The position numbers and the translations under genes are program-made. 64,000 nt of DNA from Climacium dendroides (Eukaryota; Streptophyta; Bryopsida; Hypnales; Climaciaceae). The stretch lies in NCBI GenBank assembly GCA_950106755.1, contig OX467084.1, positions 38,381,213-38,445,212 on the forward strand, given 5' to 3'. The notes under the pieces are model-generated. The model ran no database searches and had not been told where the DNA came from. It saw only the letters and a list, made by a program, of their open reading frames with translations. Of this stretch, positions 32,810-45,289 are shown piece by piece. Within the stretch, counting starts at the first letter, position 1. Each line of letters begins with the position of its first letter.

Positions 32810-35800
32810 ATGGGAAGAAGTAAGTGATTTGGTTCACGTATTGCCTTTATTTTTGACGTGGCTTATTCTGTGTTCTCTCAGTCCCGAGACTGAATCATTC
32901 AGTTTTCGACTTTGCGAGATTTTACGAAACAGTTTTTTTCCTGTGTTTTAGTTTCTCGATTAGTCATGTTCTTATCCTGGGAGATACTTGAAATTGAGTA
33001 GAGGAGCTGTTATATTTGTATCTTGAGATCGTGTTATTGGAAAACGTTCCCGTTCTCTTAGTTTTAAAGATTGCCTCACACTGCGTTCTTTTTGAATTCT
33101 GGTATCAAGAGACTCTATTCTTGAGATTGCACAGGGTTCGTAAGAGTGTTTCACATGGAATGATTGAAAAACGCTAGATAATCAAAACGGGGATCGAGAA
33201 CATTCCGTTTTCCCGTATCTAGTTCTGAGGTTTTGGCGTACATGTTTTGAGGTCTTTGCAGTTGGGCTTGTTTTCTAATATAATGAGAATCGCCCGACTG
33301 CAGGTAGGCTGCAACGCAAAGTTGCCCGAGGGGATGAGAATGGTGGCGATGGTTATGATTCGCTCTACTCCTTGTACTCTGAGACTCGTTGGTCGGACGG
33401 AAATCCCAATATGGCAGGCAATATGGCAGAGGAGGTAACGACCGACAATTCCGAACTGGAAAAATCTCTGGATACCCTCTACGAGAAAAGGTATTGACGA
33501 TGCCTTCTTTTTTTGCAGCAGTAACTGTGAGAAGTGCGCAGCGACTTTAAACAGCTGGAATTATATAACTGATATATTTGACGTGTGTTCATGTTAAGGG
33601 CTGCAACAAGGGAAGCTGGGCTGAGGGACCTCATAAGAATATTGTCGCGAGAGGTTCTGACGAGCTACGTCGCAAATAAGTAAGCTTTGATCGTCACCTT
33701 AACGCTGTGGAATGAGGATGGATTGTCATCTACTGAATCTTATTGAATCTTCTGTGTGAAAGTAAAATTCAAATTCGTGACTTGCAGGTATGAGACTTTG
33801 GCACACCAAATTCTTGCTTGCATGAAGAAGGGAGGGTCGTCGGAGATCACTCTAGCAGCTCGAGCTTTGGGTTGGTTTCTAATCTCTTCAATCAGTTGAT
33901 GATTTTATGAACTCTAAATGAAATAAGATAAACAGTTCATGGTCACATTTATCTGTGATAGTCACATCAATTCTGCGTGTATGGACTATTGAGACATGAC
34001 CATTGACAAGTTTCCACCCTCTTTCAAGAATGGTACTAGCTTCGTGACATGTGGTAGCTTGTGGATGCCGTTCCTTCAGTTGTCGAAGATGTGGGAGTGC
34101 ATGGAGGAACTGTATTGGGATGCAATACTTGAGCAAAATGGAACTATCATTATACTATTCTTCACTACGGTGTTCAACTTTTTAATCAGGGGATTTTCTG
34201 TGGTTTGTTGTAGGGTAGATCCAGAACGCTGAGGGTTACATTCTTTGTACGCCTGCGATTTAGTAGATTACCTGTCTTTTGAGTGAAATCAGTTGTAACC
34301 TTAGTTTCTACTTACGTTTTGGTAATCTTGGACCTGAATTTGTTGACCCATGTTCTTGTTATGTTCTAATGTTCTAATGGCCAATGGCAGGGTTGTTGGT
34401 CTTAACGCTTGGGGCTGGTGATGCGACATTGCGAGTGAAGGAAGAGGTTGAACAGTGCCTGCTGAAAGCTGCCAAACTTGCATCTGCCTCCAGTGCTAGA
34501 GTAGCTGTAAGTTTTTTCCATCCTGAACCCTTGTCATGTTTTAGTCATACAACGCTGTTAGTTTTTGACATCTTTTAATGCATTTTACATCGAATGGCAG
34601 GCCTTGGATGCAGTGGCGATCGTAACTTTTGTTTGCAATGTCGCCCAAGATACGAAGGATGCAATGATGTTCCTGTGGCAAATCATTTGTCACAATGCTC
34701 ATGACGATCAGGTATATAGTTGGGATGGTCCTTCCAGGAATGACACCTTGATGAATTATCAATTACGTCCAAGCAACTTTGAATATTACTTGTCACCGAT
34801 CCTCACGTCTCTCGACTGCAAATTATCAAACATGTAATCTGTGCTTGGATGAATGTAGTTTGTTGTATTCACTGGAAGCTTAGTTCTGTCACTGATGGCA
34901 TAGTCGCTGAAATTACTCCCCCCAGTATTCCTAGTTGAAATTTGAGGTTCTAAACAGTTCTTTCATGTTGCAGAAACTAATGGTTCAAAAGCCGCCGAAT
35001 GCTGTAATAGCAGCAGCGTTATCAGGATGGACTCTGCTGTTGTCTACCTTACCCTCCTACCTGATCTCCGAACCCCTTTTGGTCTCGTAAGTTCATGTTT
35101 CATTTTTTGACATTTATGAATATCATTACAGTTTTGTTCGTGAAGTACCTAGGTCAGAAAAGTCTTGCCAGTGTTATCCATGTCGCTCGAGACCATTTGC
35201 TGATATCATGCCATCCGTCACACTATGCTGGATGTTTACTATATCGATTTTGATCGTATTTATTTATGTTTTCCTGACTTGGACCAAGCAGTACCCTAGG
35301 ACCTCATGCACGCACATATCTAGACTGAGAATCAATAGTCTTTGCAACTGATTCTTGCTCAATTTCCATTTCTTCCAGGAGTCTCCCAGTTTTATCTTCG
35401 TTATTGCAGAGTCCCGACCTGGCAGTACGCAAAGCAGCGGGCGAGGCAGCTGCCACGCTTTACGAGACAGCTCCTGATTGCACCGATGCAGGGAATGGTA
35501 ACGCAGAGACTTTGGCTGGCGAGGTAGAAACCGATGAGCACCTGTCAATAGTGTCTGAGGATGCCAAAGATGTGACAAAAGAGCAAGCGATGCAAGAAGT
35601 GTTGCATGCGATGAAGAATTTATCAGTTGATAGTAGTAAGAAATTTCAGACTCGGAAAGAACGGGTTGTTCAGCGCAAGTCATTTCGCCAGCTCCTGACG
35701 ACTCTGGATGTAAGTTGATATGGGCCTGGGATATGTTGTTGTACAAGTAGTACTGTATTCTCTGACATCCTTGTTGCCTGCGTCTCAAAGAGAAATCACG

Positions 35801-37321
35801 TTCTGTTGACTCCTTCGGCTAATATTGTTTGTGCTTGTTGGATTGGTTTCAATGTAATCGCTGAGGTAATGTTTCATTTTCCTGACTTTTTGACTCAAGT
35901 CCTGGTTGTTTGTTTTAGGATGGAGTCCCTCGTGAAGTGAAAGTTAAGATCCCAGAATGTAAGGTGTTGATCATCAACACCTGGAGTGATACTGTACAGG
36001 TTAGTGCCACCTTTTACCTGGTAGTTTTTTTCTTGAATATGGTCATCTTGCGGTACGCTTTCTATCACTCGGCTTTTGCATTCCGTTATTTCCTTGGTAG
36101 TTGAATCCCTGTAACGACTTTCAGGAGCTACTGATTCAAGTATTTTCCATTGAAATTGTGTGTCGAATGACCTTGTTTTGAATTGCAGTTGAACAGGCTC
36201 AAGCATTATCTTGGGGATTCAGGGTTTCAAGCTCACATGCAGGTTTGCATCCTACCTTTATTATTGCCTCCTTTTGCTCAATTCTGATCAAGCTTTCTTT
36301 TGTTGCAGCATTTCATACCAGTGAATAATAAAGTTCATGAGCTATGCCAAGTTTTGTTTGCATTTTGAAATGCGCGAGGTTATGGTCACTGGCAACACTC
36401 GATCTTGTTGTGTGTAGTTGTGTAGTAGCAGCTTGAGGAGCGGAGGTGAGTTTTGATCAATTGGTTTAGTACGGTCCTCAGTGTTCCTTTGAACTGTGAG
36501 GCCTTTCATCACCTGGTCGAAATCTTTGGAGCTTTGCGTTCCCCAATTCATCGACCTCTTGTGAATTGGAGAAAGTGCGCTCTTGTGCACTGGTCGAAGC
36601 AGGTGTATGTTTGTTTCCTTGGGTCCTCCGGGCATGTGGTTCCCGCCTTGAGCCCTGATTTTGCGTTTGGAGTATTTCAGCTTATTTGGGACTCAATCCA
36701 TGGTTGTGTGAGCAGGGCAATACCCTTCTACAAGAGATGTTTAAGGTTGAATTGGAGGGAAGTCGTGTGCGTGTTTGTGATTTGAAGCTGAATCAAGTTG
36801 AAAAGGTACTTATGCTCAAATTTAGACCATGTTTTGATTTGCTTTACGAGTGATCAGCAAAGCCTGGAATCTTTTCTCCGATTGTCAACTGATTCGTAGC
36901 TTTGATTTGTTGATCCTATTGCAGTATGTTAAATTTTTTTGTTGCTCCAAAAGTTCCTGGCTTTGTTGCTTGTAAATCTTATAACAGTGAGCTTTGGGGT
37001 GGGGTTTAATGACAATGATTTCTCGGTGCAGAGGATGCTGTTTTCACCAAATTCTATGGCAAGCAAGACGCGGACAAAAAAGCTGAACCGCACGCGACTT
37101 TCAAAGCAGGTGAGACTTTGGTGCACCTCTGGACTAGAATTGTGCTGAGAATACTTACTTTCCAGAAATCTGTTTTTCGGTGCTCTGCTGGGCACATTCA
37201 ATCCACCGCTCTACTGGCCAGTTTGAATGATATTAGTGATAAAATCTGACAATGTTTGGTGTTGGTTTTGCAGGCCAAGAAAGCGGCCTCTTTCAATGTG
37301 AACGGCCATGAAAGCGATTAA
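32810..37321 (+). CDS. IFRD-family protein (interferon-related developmental regulator; plant SAT32-like), 13 exons
   Basis: Exons by GT-AG junctions and phase: 32810-32819, 33304-33490, 33599-33679, 33788-33870, 34391-34506, 34601-34711, 34974-35086, 35379-35709, 35919-35999, 36189-36242, 36716-36805, 37032-37109, 37274-37321. They join to 1383 nt, 460 aa, with no internal stop, close to the ~450 aa of animal and plant relatives. The start gives MGRSRLQRK. The helical IFRD repeat domain follows, with landmarks LYEKRAATREAGLRDL, CMKKGGSSE, LGLLVLTLGAG, AALSGWTLLL and SPDLAVRKAAGEA. The C-terminal part has NTLLQEMFK and a basic RMLFSPNSMASKTRTKK segment typical of the family. Animal IFRD proteins act as transcriptional co-regulators, and Arabidopsis SAT32 is linked to salt tolerance; a similar role here is inference. 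The first exon codes only ten bases, so junction 1 is the least certain. Confidence 0.92.
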
Positions 37322-37777
37322 TTTATTATCATATGGATTCTTCCATTGCATTTCCGTTGCATTAATTCGTCTCCCGTGATTTCCTCAATGAGGTAGCAAT
37401 TTGCCTCAGGACTTTTCAATAATTTCAGTTCATCAAGTAACTTTGGGTGTTTTTCTTTCAGTTATTGGTAATCTACTACTTCAGTTTTATTTGTAACGTA
37501 TATTATTTTGGCTAATAATCGTCCCCAACTACAACTTATAGCTAGGGATCAAGATAGAATCCAGTAACTAAGATTGGTTTGCAACATCGGCCAGCTGCAT
37601 GACTTCGCACTCAAATATTAAATAATTCAATAACAATTGAAAGTAACACTACAGAATAGGAGCATGGCAAATTCTGTTGTCAGTGATTAATTCTCATACA
37701 TTCTTTGCACTCACATTATGTGTTGTTTCAACAATTTCGTCCACTTATTACAACGCATTTACTTGTGGGCATTGAAT
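37322..37777 (+). other. 3' UTR / downstream flank of the IFRD gene
   Basis: Non-coding. T-rich stretches and 'tgtaa' motifs could serve polyadenylation near 37450-37500, but no single signal stands out. Confidence 0.4.
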
Positions 37778-38128
37778 GGGTGCTTACATTGCTTTGGTGG
37801 ATTTATGGAAGTGGAAGTGAGTATCACTATCATGGTCTTAGTGGGACTTTCATTCCTGGTTGGATGGTGTAAGAATCGAAGCTCCATGTTGAGCTGGTAT
37901 GGTAGGACGCCCATTGAAGAGCTGAAAATTAATTTGGAAGGTTAGACTTCTTGGGTGCTTACATTGCTTTGGTGGATTTATGGAAGTGGAAGTGAGTATC
38001 ACTATCATGGTCTTAGTGGGACTTTCATTCCTGGTTGGATGGTGTAAGAATCGAAGCTCCATGTTGAGCTGGTATGGTAGGACGCCCATTGAAGAGCTGA
38101 AAATTAATTTGGAAGGTTAGACTTCTTG
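37778..38128. repeat. Perfect 175-bp tandem duplication
   Basis: 37778-37952 is repeated directly at 37953-38127 with no difference that I can see; the two units share the junction phrase 'acttcttg'. The unit lies about 450 bp after the IFRD stop. A 75-codon ORF (37718-37945) covers most of unit 1 and ends in GRTPIEELKINLEG, with no known domain. Confidence 0.9.
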
Positions 38129-38275
38129 AAACATTTTCCAGTTAATTTTTCCTTAACCCTTGAGTGCCTAGACTTTATTTGCTAAAATACATGCCCTTCT
38201 CAATTCATTCCAATCAAACTATCATGTAAAATGAGATTCACATAAATTGATTGTATTGATTGATAGTAGAGATAG

Positions 38276-38356
38276 GGTTGGAGCTCTAGGGAAAGGGGCA
38301 CATCATTTGGTAGATATAGGATTGGAGCTATAGGGCAAGGGGCACATCATTTGACT
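38276..38356. repeat. ~50-bp imperfect tandem duplication
   Basis: 'g[ag]ttggagct.taggg.aaggggcacatcattt' occurs twice in direct succession in intergenic DNA. Confidence 0.8.
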
Positions 38357-38373
38357 GTATTATTGAAAAGATT

Positions 38374-41300
38374 ATAGAAAGTCAAGCATGCAATGGCCTT
38401 CCTTGCACAAAATCTTAAGTAGAAAAATCACAATCAATCATTTTCAAAATTTGATTTTATGATGCAAAAAATTTGACTTCAAAAAATTAATTTTTAAAAA
38501 AAAAACCCCACCAAAATTAGCAATCTAGTTAGGTTTTGTTTAAATTAAAGTATTGTTGACACCAAAATTTGGTGCCTCAAGCATTTACGGGGTGATTTCT
38601 TATATCAATGCAATGATAATGCACATGCGTCACTCAAGTTTGTGGGAAAATGAGTGAATCCTTTGCTTTGTATAAATACTTCATATGAACTTTACATAAT
38701 CATTTATTAGATGCTTAGAATTGCCATTTCCAACTCAATTGTGATTAATTTTGCCTCCATTTAATATAACATTATTTAGCAATGCTAGAGAATCCCTCAA
38801 AACTAGGGACTACTCCAATATTACAATTAAAAGTCTATTTGACATCATTGTAGAACAAGAAACTTTAGCCAATCTAAAGTTTACATTTCAACTAAAGTGA
38901 GAAGAAGATGATATCTTTGTAAAGTTATATTGTACAAATTGAAGCCCCTTGGGAACTAGTACATAATGTTATAAAAACCAAAACAATTTGTATTTGAATC
39001 CAAGTACAGAATTGAGTTCATTATATTAGAATGACGTAGTAGGATTGGATTTAGGTTGAGGACTATTATATTCTTGGCAAGTCACTCTTCTTAATTTTTG
39101 GACACTTTGATGAAATGGATTAATTTTTTCTATTCATGCATAAATGTGTTCCTTTACATAATTTTTTTCCAAAATAACTTTTGAATATACAAAATTGGCA
39201 ACTATAAAATTTCCTCAAATTTAAAAGTAATAACACACTAAAAAATATATTCCCAAAAATTCAAGTAGAAATATGAAGTTTTCCAAAAATAATATAGAAC
39301 TATATACTATGAAAGTTTCTAAAAAGTTATAATTTTATGTTTGTATTTTTTGAAAGTAATAAAATATTTAAACAAATATATATATAAATTCTTCTACTAT
39401 TTCTAAATTAAAGGAGCTTTTAATTAATCCATTAGATCTTGAAAAAATGATTTTTTATAATTGCTAGAATAATAAAAAGAAAATGCACTTTGAAACCACA
39501 AGCAAGACAAAGGTTTTTTCTGTTTTTAAATCTCATCTTTGAGAGTTCATATAATATTAGAAGATAAATTTTGATTCTTATTTTAAGATTCTTATTTTAT
39601 TCTAGGTTGAAAATTGAATAATAAATGTCCAAATTGAAAAGTCTATGACCTTATTCTAAAGTGGGTACTTATAAATAATAATAAAATTTTAAAAAGTAAA
39701 AAAGTAAAAAATAATAATAATAAAATTAGATGGACACTAATAATGAGTGTTTAAAATTCAAAATCCTTCAAACAAATAGTAAGAAATAATACAAGTCTTC
39801 CTTATGATCTTCAACCAAGTTTTTTGAATGATTATGGTTCTAAGTTCTTATAATTTTAAAATAGTAGTAAAGAATCCATGATAATTTATATAAATATACC
39901 TATAGTATTCAAAAAATTTAGATAAATAATGAAAACAACTAGTAAAAGTATTGTTTAATATTATGAAGTTGAGTATTTGAACATTTTCATTTTCAAAATA
40001 AACTACTACTTTTTCATACAATTTAGAATAATGTGTCAAAATTGAAATCAAGCTTCACTTGTAAGTTTCACGTAATTTGAGAAATCAAAGTATAAATACA
40101 AAATGCATTTCTTTGAAACACTACTTCATGACTATATAGAAAATAAAATAACAACTTAATATGTATTTAAAGAACTTCTTTAATTACATCATATTCAGAT
40201 TGTTGTTATTTGGTAATAATTTAATAAAAAAATTCAATGACTTTTTAAGCTATTGCATAATTCAGAAGTTTGTAAATGCATTAAAATATTTTGGTGTAAC
40301 TCCATTTTGAGTGCACTACAATAGGAAATTGCCCCTTTAATTTGTGATTTAGCTTCAATTATAAAACTAGCTAATGAATGACCAAATGCTAATCTTAAAA
40401 CTCTTGTTTCCTATCCTAAAACAACTAGCAACAATGTCTTGAAGGTGAGAGTAAGTTGAGACACTATATATTTAGTTGGGTTAATTGTTCCCCCCCAAAT
40501 AGGAAAGGGACAAAATATCCTATATATTATGTGTGACATTAGACAAGGGTAAAAATTTCACCTTCAATTGATGCAAGCATTTTCAAGTCTTCAATTCAAT
40601 TTGAAACTCTAATTTCTTCATTTCATGAATTTCATGTTTTTCCTTAATGTGAGTTATTCTAAAAATGCAAATTAAGCTTTGAATATAATGAGTTTATATA
40701 ACTCTTTCTATACAATATTGTATAGAAATTTCAAGGGTCAGGATAGGATTTGTTGTGAAAAATGCAAAGGCAAGACTTTCCAAAGAAGATTCACCTCACA
40801 TTTGAAAAATAACTCAATTAATTGAAATATTTCTGTAGAGAATAAATCTTTCTACACAAATATCCAAAATCTAATTTTGGAATCATTTTTCAAAAAATTA
40901 TATAATTTCAAAAAAAAAAATTTAATTTGTGGCCCCATAGCTTTCGTATATATATAGAATTAAAGAGGAAATATTAGAGAAGTTAGTTTTAGAGAAGTTG
41001 TAGTGTACAAGGAACCAAGGACCCAATATTCAATTGTAAACAATAGTAGTGTATGCACATGGAATCACTTCCAACCATCACAATTTCACAAACCATCATA
41101 AAACACAAGCTTAGAAAATGAGAATTGTTTTGCTATTTGATTTGAAAAAAGTTGATACTTAACCATAAAAGGACATTGAAGACCTATCATCAAGGGACTT
41201 TGTGAAAACTGATTCAATTTTTGGACCAATGGGTGATTGCAAGAAAGACCAATACTATTTTCTTGTTATAATGAGAGTGACTCTCTTATCATGTGCTATA

Positions 41301-41420
41301 ACTTTTGAAGCATGAACTTGATCAACTTGAAATTTTTAATGGAGATGGACAACTTGATAGTATTTAGCACTCCTGTTTTTCAAAAAAAATTCAAGAATCC
41401 TTTTATCTTGAAATTTATAT
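38374..41420. repeat. ~3-kb dispersed repeat, copy A (direct repeat of 60961-64000)
   Basis: From 'tatagaaagtcaagcatg' onward this segment runs collinear with 60961-64000 at an offset of about 22.58 kb, with few mismatches by eye. Copy B is cut by the window end, so the full length is unknown. It holds 'gttgacaccaaaatttggtg' at 38555-38574, a palindrome-like sequence shared with 46978 and 61137, which might be an LTR end. No long ORF is present; the 67-codon minus-strand ORF seen in both copies follows from the repeat. A solo LTR or non-autonomous element is a reasonable guess. Confidence 0.8.
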
Positions 41421-42759
41421 TTAGCTAATTTGTCACACATCAAGATTGAGGGGGTTTTAGTATTGGGGAATATCCAAAATTAATGATTTAGAGATAAAAA
41501 TTTTGTGGTCTATTCCCACAATAAGGATATATGTGCCTACCAAAGGAAATCTAAAAATACATTAATTTATGGCCTCCATATTCATACAAAATTACAAATA
41601 GGGCTCCATTGTGCACACACTTTTGAACATTGAAGATGGTTTAGACTTCCATTTTTGGTGAAATGTGATCAATATGAAGTCTTTATAAATGGATAGTTTT
41701 TATTTATTTTTATTCATGATTTTCTAATTATTCTAAATTTATAACTAATTGTATTTGTTTTCTATGACAAATTGTCTTTTTTTTCAAATAGTACTTTTCA
41801 ATACTTCCAAGTAGTTAGCAATACTAGTGGTTATTGATTTTTCAAATCAATGGCTAAGATTGTTTTGTTTCGTAGTACTCAAAGTATTGAGTGCAAAAAC
41901 TATAATTTTGGAAAAATGCTTCCTAAATTGTTTGGTCTTTATTACAACCACCCCAATAGATGCATTATTAATTTTAAAAATAATCTTGACAATCATAAAA
42001 TGGTTACTTTAGGGACTCATTGTCTTTTCATAAATAATGTGTTCAAATTCATCTTTCTAAAATGCTACTATCTAAAAGTGGCCAATCGATGACTTTCCAA
42101 GTGGTTGTAGAATTGAAGAATGCATGTATTGGTCTAAAAATCATTTTGCTCATCATTTTGGTAGAGGGATTTGGTGATAGGTCTCAATAGAATAATATGT
42201 AGAGTACCACTTGACATTAGGTCCCAAAGTATTTTGCAATCCCCTATTTTTCCATATGTTCTTAGATAAGGTAAGAGCCATTATTTGTGCCATAATTTAG
42301 AAGCCATTCTATTTATACCATTAATCCCTAAGCATTACATATTGAATAGAGGAAGTTAGAGTTTAGAGGGGAGTTCTAAAAGAAATGCTATAACTAGGAT
42401 TTTGTTGCTAAAGTTATCACCGTAGAAATTTCAAGCATGCAAATTTGCAATTTTTGAAAGAATCCACTGTGTAAGTACCAAGATTATAAAGTTTGATAAA
42501 CATGATCTTCCTAGTCCTACTTTGTATCTAGAAAACATTGACTTTGACATTTAGGAGTTAAGTATAACTAGTAGATGGCCCAAAGAGGAACTTTAAGTTA
42601 ACTTTAATTATGTAAATGTATGTCCCCTTTCTTTTGTGGTTCCCAAATTAGAACACCCCCATCTTGCTTGTTCACCAAGGGTCTACTAAAAGCTTATTGT
42701 AGTTGAAGTGTTGGAAAAGTTCAACTCCATACACTTTTGTAGTTGCAACTAACTTAAAA
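41421..42759. other. Intergenic DNA with a short shared repeat at 41700-41785
   Basis: Carries one GACAAATTGTC (41766-41776) in a block matching 16430-16560. The ORFs at 41827-42092 are short and overlap one another, with no recognisable domain. Confidence 0.4.
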
Positions 42760-43235
42760 GTTGATGTTTCCAATTTTCTTGTTTCATATTAACCTTGGAA
42801 TGAAGAGGACGGTGCTACTTGAGCATGGGGGGAGTGCGTGTTGCATCTCTATAGAATGCAAATGTTTTGGAGGCTTTCAAGTCAATTTGCTATAGAAATG
42901 TATCACTTGATTTTTCAAATCTTGAGCCTAGTTATAGAAATGTATCACTTGATTTTTCTCAAAGTTTGAAAGTAAAAGTCATGAGTTTGAAAGTTAAAGT
43001 CTTGAATTTTCTTAGCTTGAATTTCCTATAATTGATATTTGTAACAGTTGATGTTCCACATATTATTTACAACATTGTCTGCTATTTGAACCTTGGAATA
43101 AGGAGCTTGATGATACATACATGGGCATCGGTGGAACAGAGTATGTGTTGGGTTTTTGTAGATTGTGAATGTTTTGGAGGCTTTCAAGTTTGTTATATAA
43201 ACATATGTATGTATCAATAGAGATTCTTGATTGAT
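42760..43235. repeat. Diverged tandem duplication
   Basis: The order 'gttgatgtt', 'aaccttggaat.a.gag', 'gatgctac.t..gcatgg', 'tgtgttg', 'gaatgttttggaggctttcaagt' appears at 42760-42885 and again at 43047-43193. Between them a shorter unit, 'tatagaaatgtatcacttgatttttc', is repeated at 42889 and 42931. Confidence 0.6.
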
Positions 43236-43902
43236 GAACCTGTTTGTTTTGCGCAATGGTCTTCAATCTTCCTAGCTTTAGTTTCTATAGCCAATGGCTT
43301 TCTTCTCTGGACTAAAGTTCTTAATTTGGCTACTGGAGATGATTGCATGCATGCGTCTTTGTATCCATCCTTCCTAACGACAACTTCCTAGAATAAAGTG
43401 GTTAGTATGGATGCCAACATCTGAGGTTTGGTAGAAGGATCTTGGTCAAAGTAGTATTTTGTTGCCTTCACATTGATATGAACTCTTTGGTTTGGATGGG
43501 ATGAAATTGATGCAACCTAGAACGATGGATGAACTAGTTGCTTCGTCATTTGAATGAGGACATGACGTACTGCTCACTCGACTTTGCAGAGTGGGCAGCT
43601 GGCTTGTTTGTTTAGTTGTTTTGATTTAAAGCCCTAGGTGTTGTTGAGGTACTTTGATGTGTTTTTCTTAGTATGCATTTCATTTCCACTCTTATTGTTT
43701 CAATCATTTGTAAAATCAAAACTAGAAATGAGCATGGAACCTTGGTTGCAGATTGTACAAAGTTTGAGAAAGTTCTCGCTTTCGAGCTTAGCGATAGTGT
43801 GAACAATTTTCCGGAGATTCACAAGCATATCCGAGGAGCTGCAATACAAGTGGACGATGATAAGGGAGAGTTTCCAAGAGTAGGGTTACGAAGCTTATTC
43901 AC
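43236..43902 (+). promoter_or_regulatory. Upstream region of the F-box gene
   Basis: Sequence becomes less AT-rich from about 43740. An open frame at 43673-43948 overlaps the F-box start in another frame; it lacks a known domain and is more likely leader sequence. No clear TATA box was singled out. Confidence 0.35.
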
Positions 43903-45081
43903 ATGGCTATTTCACATGACATCGTTTCTGTGGGTCCAAAAATGTTGAATCCTATTCTTTGGAGAATTCTTCCAAAGGATTTGCTGCTTCTTGTTTTCGC
44001 ACGTCTGCCTTTGCCTGATATCGCTCGCTTGCGCTGTCTCTCTCGAGAGTGGAGGAAAGACATGGCTACTGCAAACTCGGAAATCAACCAAGCATGTCAC
44101 GAAGTGAGTCCTACCAGGGTCGCACTTCTTGCGATGGGACATGACGGCTTTGTTGTAACAATATACGATGTCAAGAAACGCAAATGCCAATATGCCTATC
44201 GCCTCCATCTGCGAGGTCCCTGGAATGGTGATTACAACAAGACGATGCCCCTTAATTGGACCACAATGGATGCTCGTGATGGCGGATTGGTGTGCTTTAT
44301 CTCGGTTTGGAAATCCAATAAGCACAAGCGAAGGAAGCGATTGTGCATTGTTGTAGTGAATCTCGTGACACGAGTTCAACATGAACTCCCGCCTTCGAGC
44401 TATTTATACTTCACCTTGCTTCCAATGGTGCAAATCATAGTGGACTCTTATACAAAATGTTATAAGGTGGTTGTGGTGGCAAGCGACACTAGAAATGGTC
44501 TTACAATAGAAATATATGATTCTAGTACAAAGCAATGGTCTAGATCAACCCCATTACCATCATGCAATTCCATTTTCGGAACAATATACAAGTGGTTCAA
44601 CCTAAATGCTTGGTATCACAGGGCAATATATATAAATCTAGGTGCATATGACTTCACTCAAAGAAAATTGGAGATTTATATTGAAGACAACCCTTTGAAA
44701 AGAAAGTCCGGAATTGCCTCGGTGCTTGAGAAGGACCGTATATTTGTGTTGCAGGAACAAATACAAATGGATGCATTCCATCAAAGAAGGGCTCATCACG
44801 GTTGTTGTATTACAGAGCATCATTTTGAAAATCAAACACAGGCTTGGGTGCAAGTGAAATCATATGAATGCCTTTTTTTTAAGGAGCTTCCAATGGAGGA
44901 ACTTTATAATCTGTCTATTATTGCATGTGATGGTTTTCTAATGGTGCAACATGATTGGATAAATGAGTATTGTTGGCTTTTGGATTTATCCACAAATGAG
45001 TGGAGAAACCTTCCAAAAGCTTCCAAGAATTATATAGTTTTTTTTTTTATGAGCAAGGTATTTTGGAATGTTGTTCCATAG
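43903..45081 (+). CDS. F-box protein, single exon, 392 aa
   Basis: Intronless ORF. The F-box lies at about residues 18-55 (ILWRILPKDLLLLVFARLPL followed by DIARLRCLSREWR), where the Leu-Pro and the spaced Leu/Val and Trp residues match the SKP1-binding consensus. The remaining ~330 residues are rich in Trp, Tyr and hydrophobic strands (for example VVVASDTRNGLTIEIYD and CWLLDLSTNEWRNLP), as in the beta-propeller (kelch- or FBA-like) C-termini of plant F-box proteins, but I see no clear kelch double-Gly repeats. It should act as the substrate receptor of an SCF ubiquitin ligase; the target is unknown. The Met at codon 14 (43942), giving MLNPILW, also fits related F-box proteins as a start. It has ordinary codon use for the window and no sign of damage. 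Confidence 0.85.
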   Translation: MAISHDIVSVGPKMLNPILWRILPKDLLLLVFARLPLPDIARLRCLSREWRKDMATANSEINQACHEVSPTRVALLAMGHDGFVVTIYDVKKRKCQYAYRLHLRGPWNGDYNKTMPLNWTTMDARDGGLVCFISVWKSNKHKRRKRLCIVVVNLVTRVQHELPPSSYLYFTLLPMVQIIVDSYTKCYKVVVVASDTRNGLTIEIYDSSTKQWSRSTPLPSCNSIFGTIYKWFNLNAWYHRAIYINLGAYDFTQRKLEIYIEDNPLKRKSGIASVLEKDRIFVLQEQIQMDAFHQRRAHHGCCITEHHFENQTQAWVQVKSYECLFFKELPMEELYNLSIIACDGFLMVQHDWINEYCWLLDLSTNEWRNLPKASKNYIVFFFMSKVFWNVVP

Positions 45082-45289
45082 TTCATCTTAGGGGATTGCT
45101 ACTATATAAGTATAGAGTGTGGAACTTAGATTTGGTGAGCCTAAAGCTTGTTTTAGAGATTATTCTTTAAATGTTATACGTACTTATAACATGGGTGTCT
45201 ATAACCACTAAAGGTGGTCTACACTCCATACTCTCGCTCTATGCTCATTTACTAGCTTTGTTCCTATCGAAACATTGATCCTCCATCCC
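45082..45289 (+). other. 3' flank of the F-box gene
   Basis: Non-coding; probable 3' UTR. No strong signal is visible. Confidence 0.35.

Noticed and set aside
35342..35527. Open frame SVPTWQYAKQ... across IFRD exon 8
   Set aside because: Wrong frame. Using the acceptor at 35377-35378 gives the family-typical SPDLAVRKAAGEA reading in phase with both neighbours.
37718..37945. 75-codon ORF downstream of the IFRD gene
   Set aside because: No domain, and most of it lies in the tandem duplication; kept only as part of the repeat entry.
39848..40051. Identical 67-codon minus-strand ORFs here and at 62425-62628
   Set aside because: Identity reflects the 3-kb repeat; the product is Phe/Tyr/Ile-rich AT-translated sequence without motifs.
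40490..40510. C-run 'ttgttccccccc' in the 3-kb repeat as a polypurine tract of an LTR element
   Set aside because: It is present in both copies but no LTR begins next to it on either strand, so the reading is unsupported.
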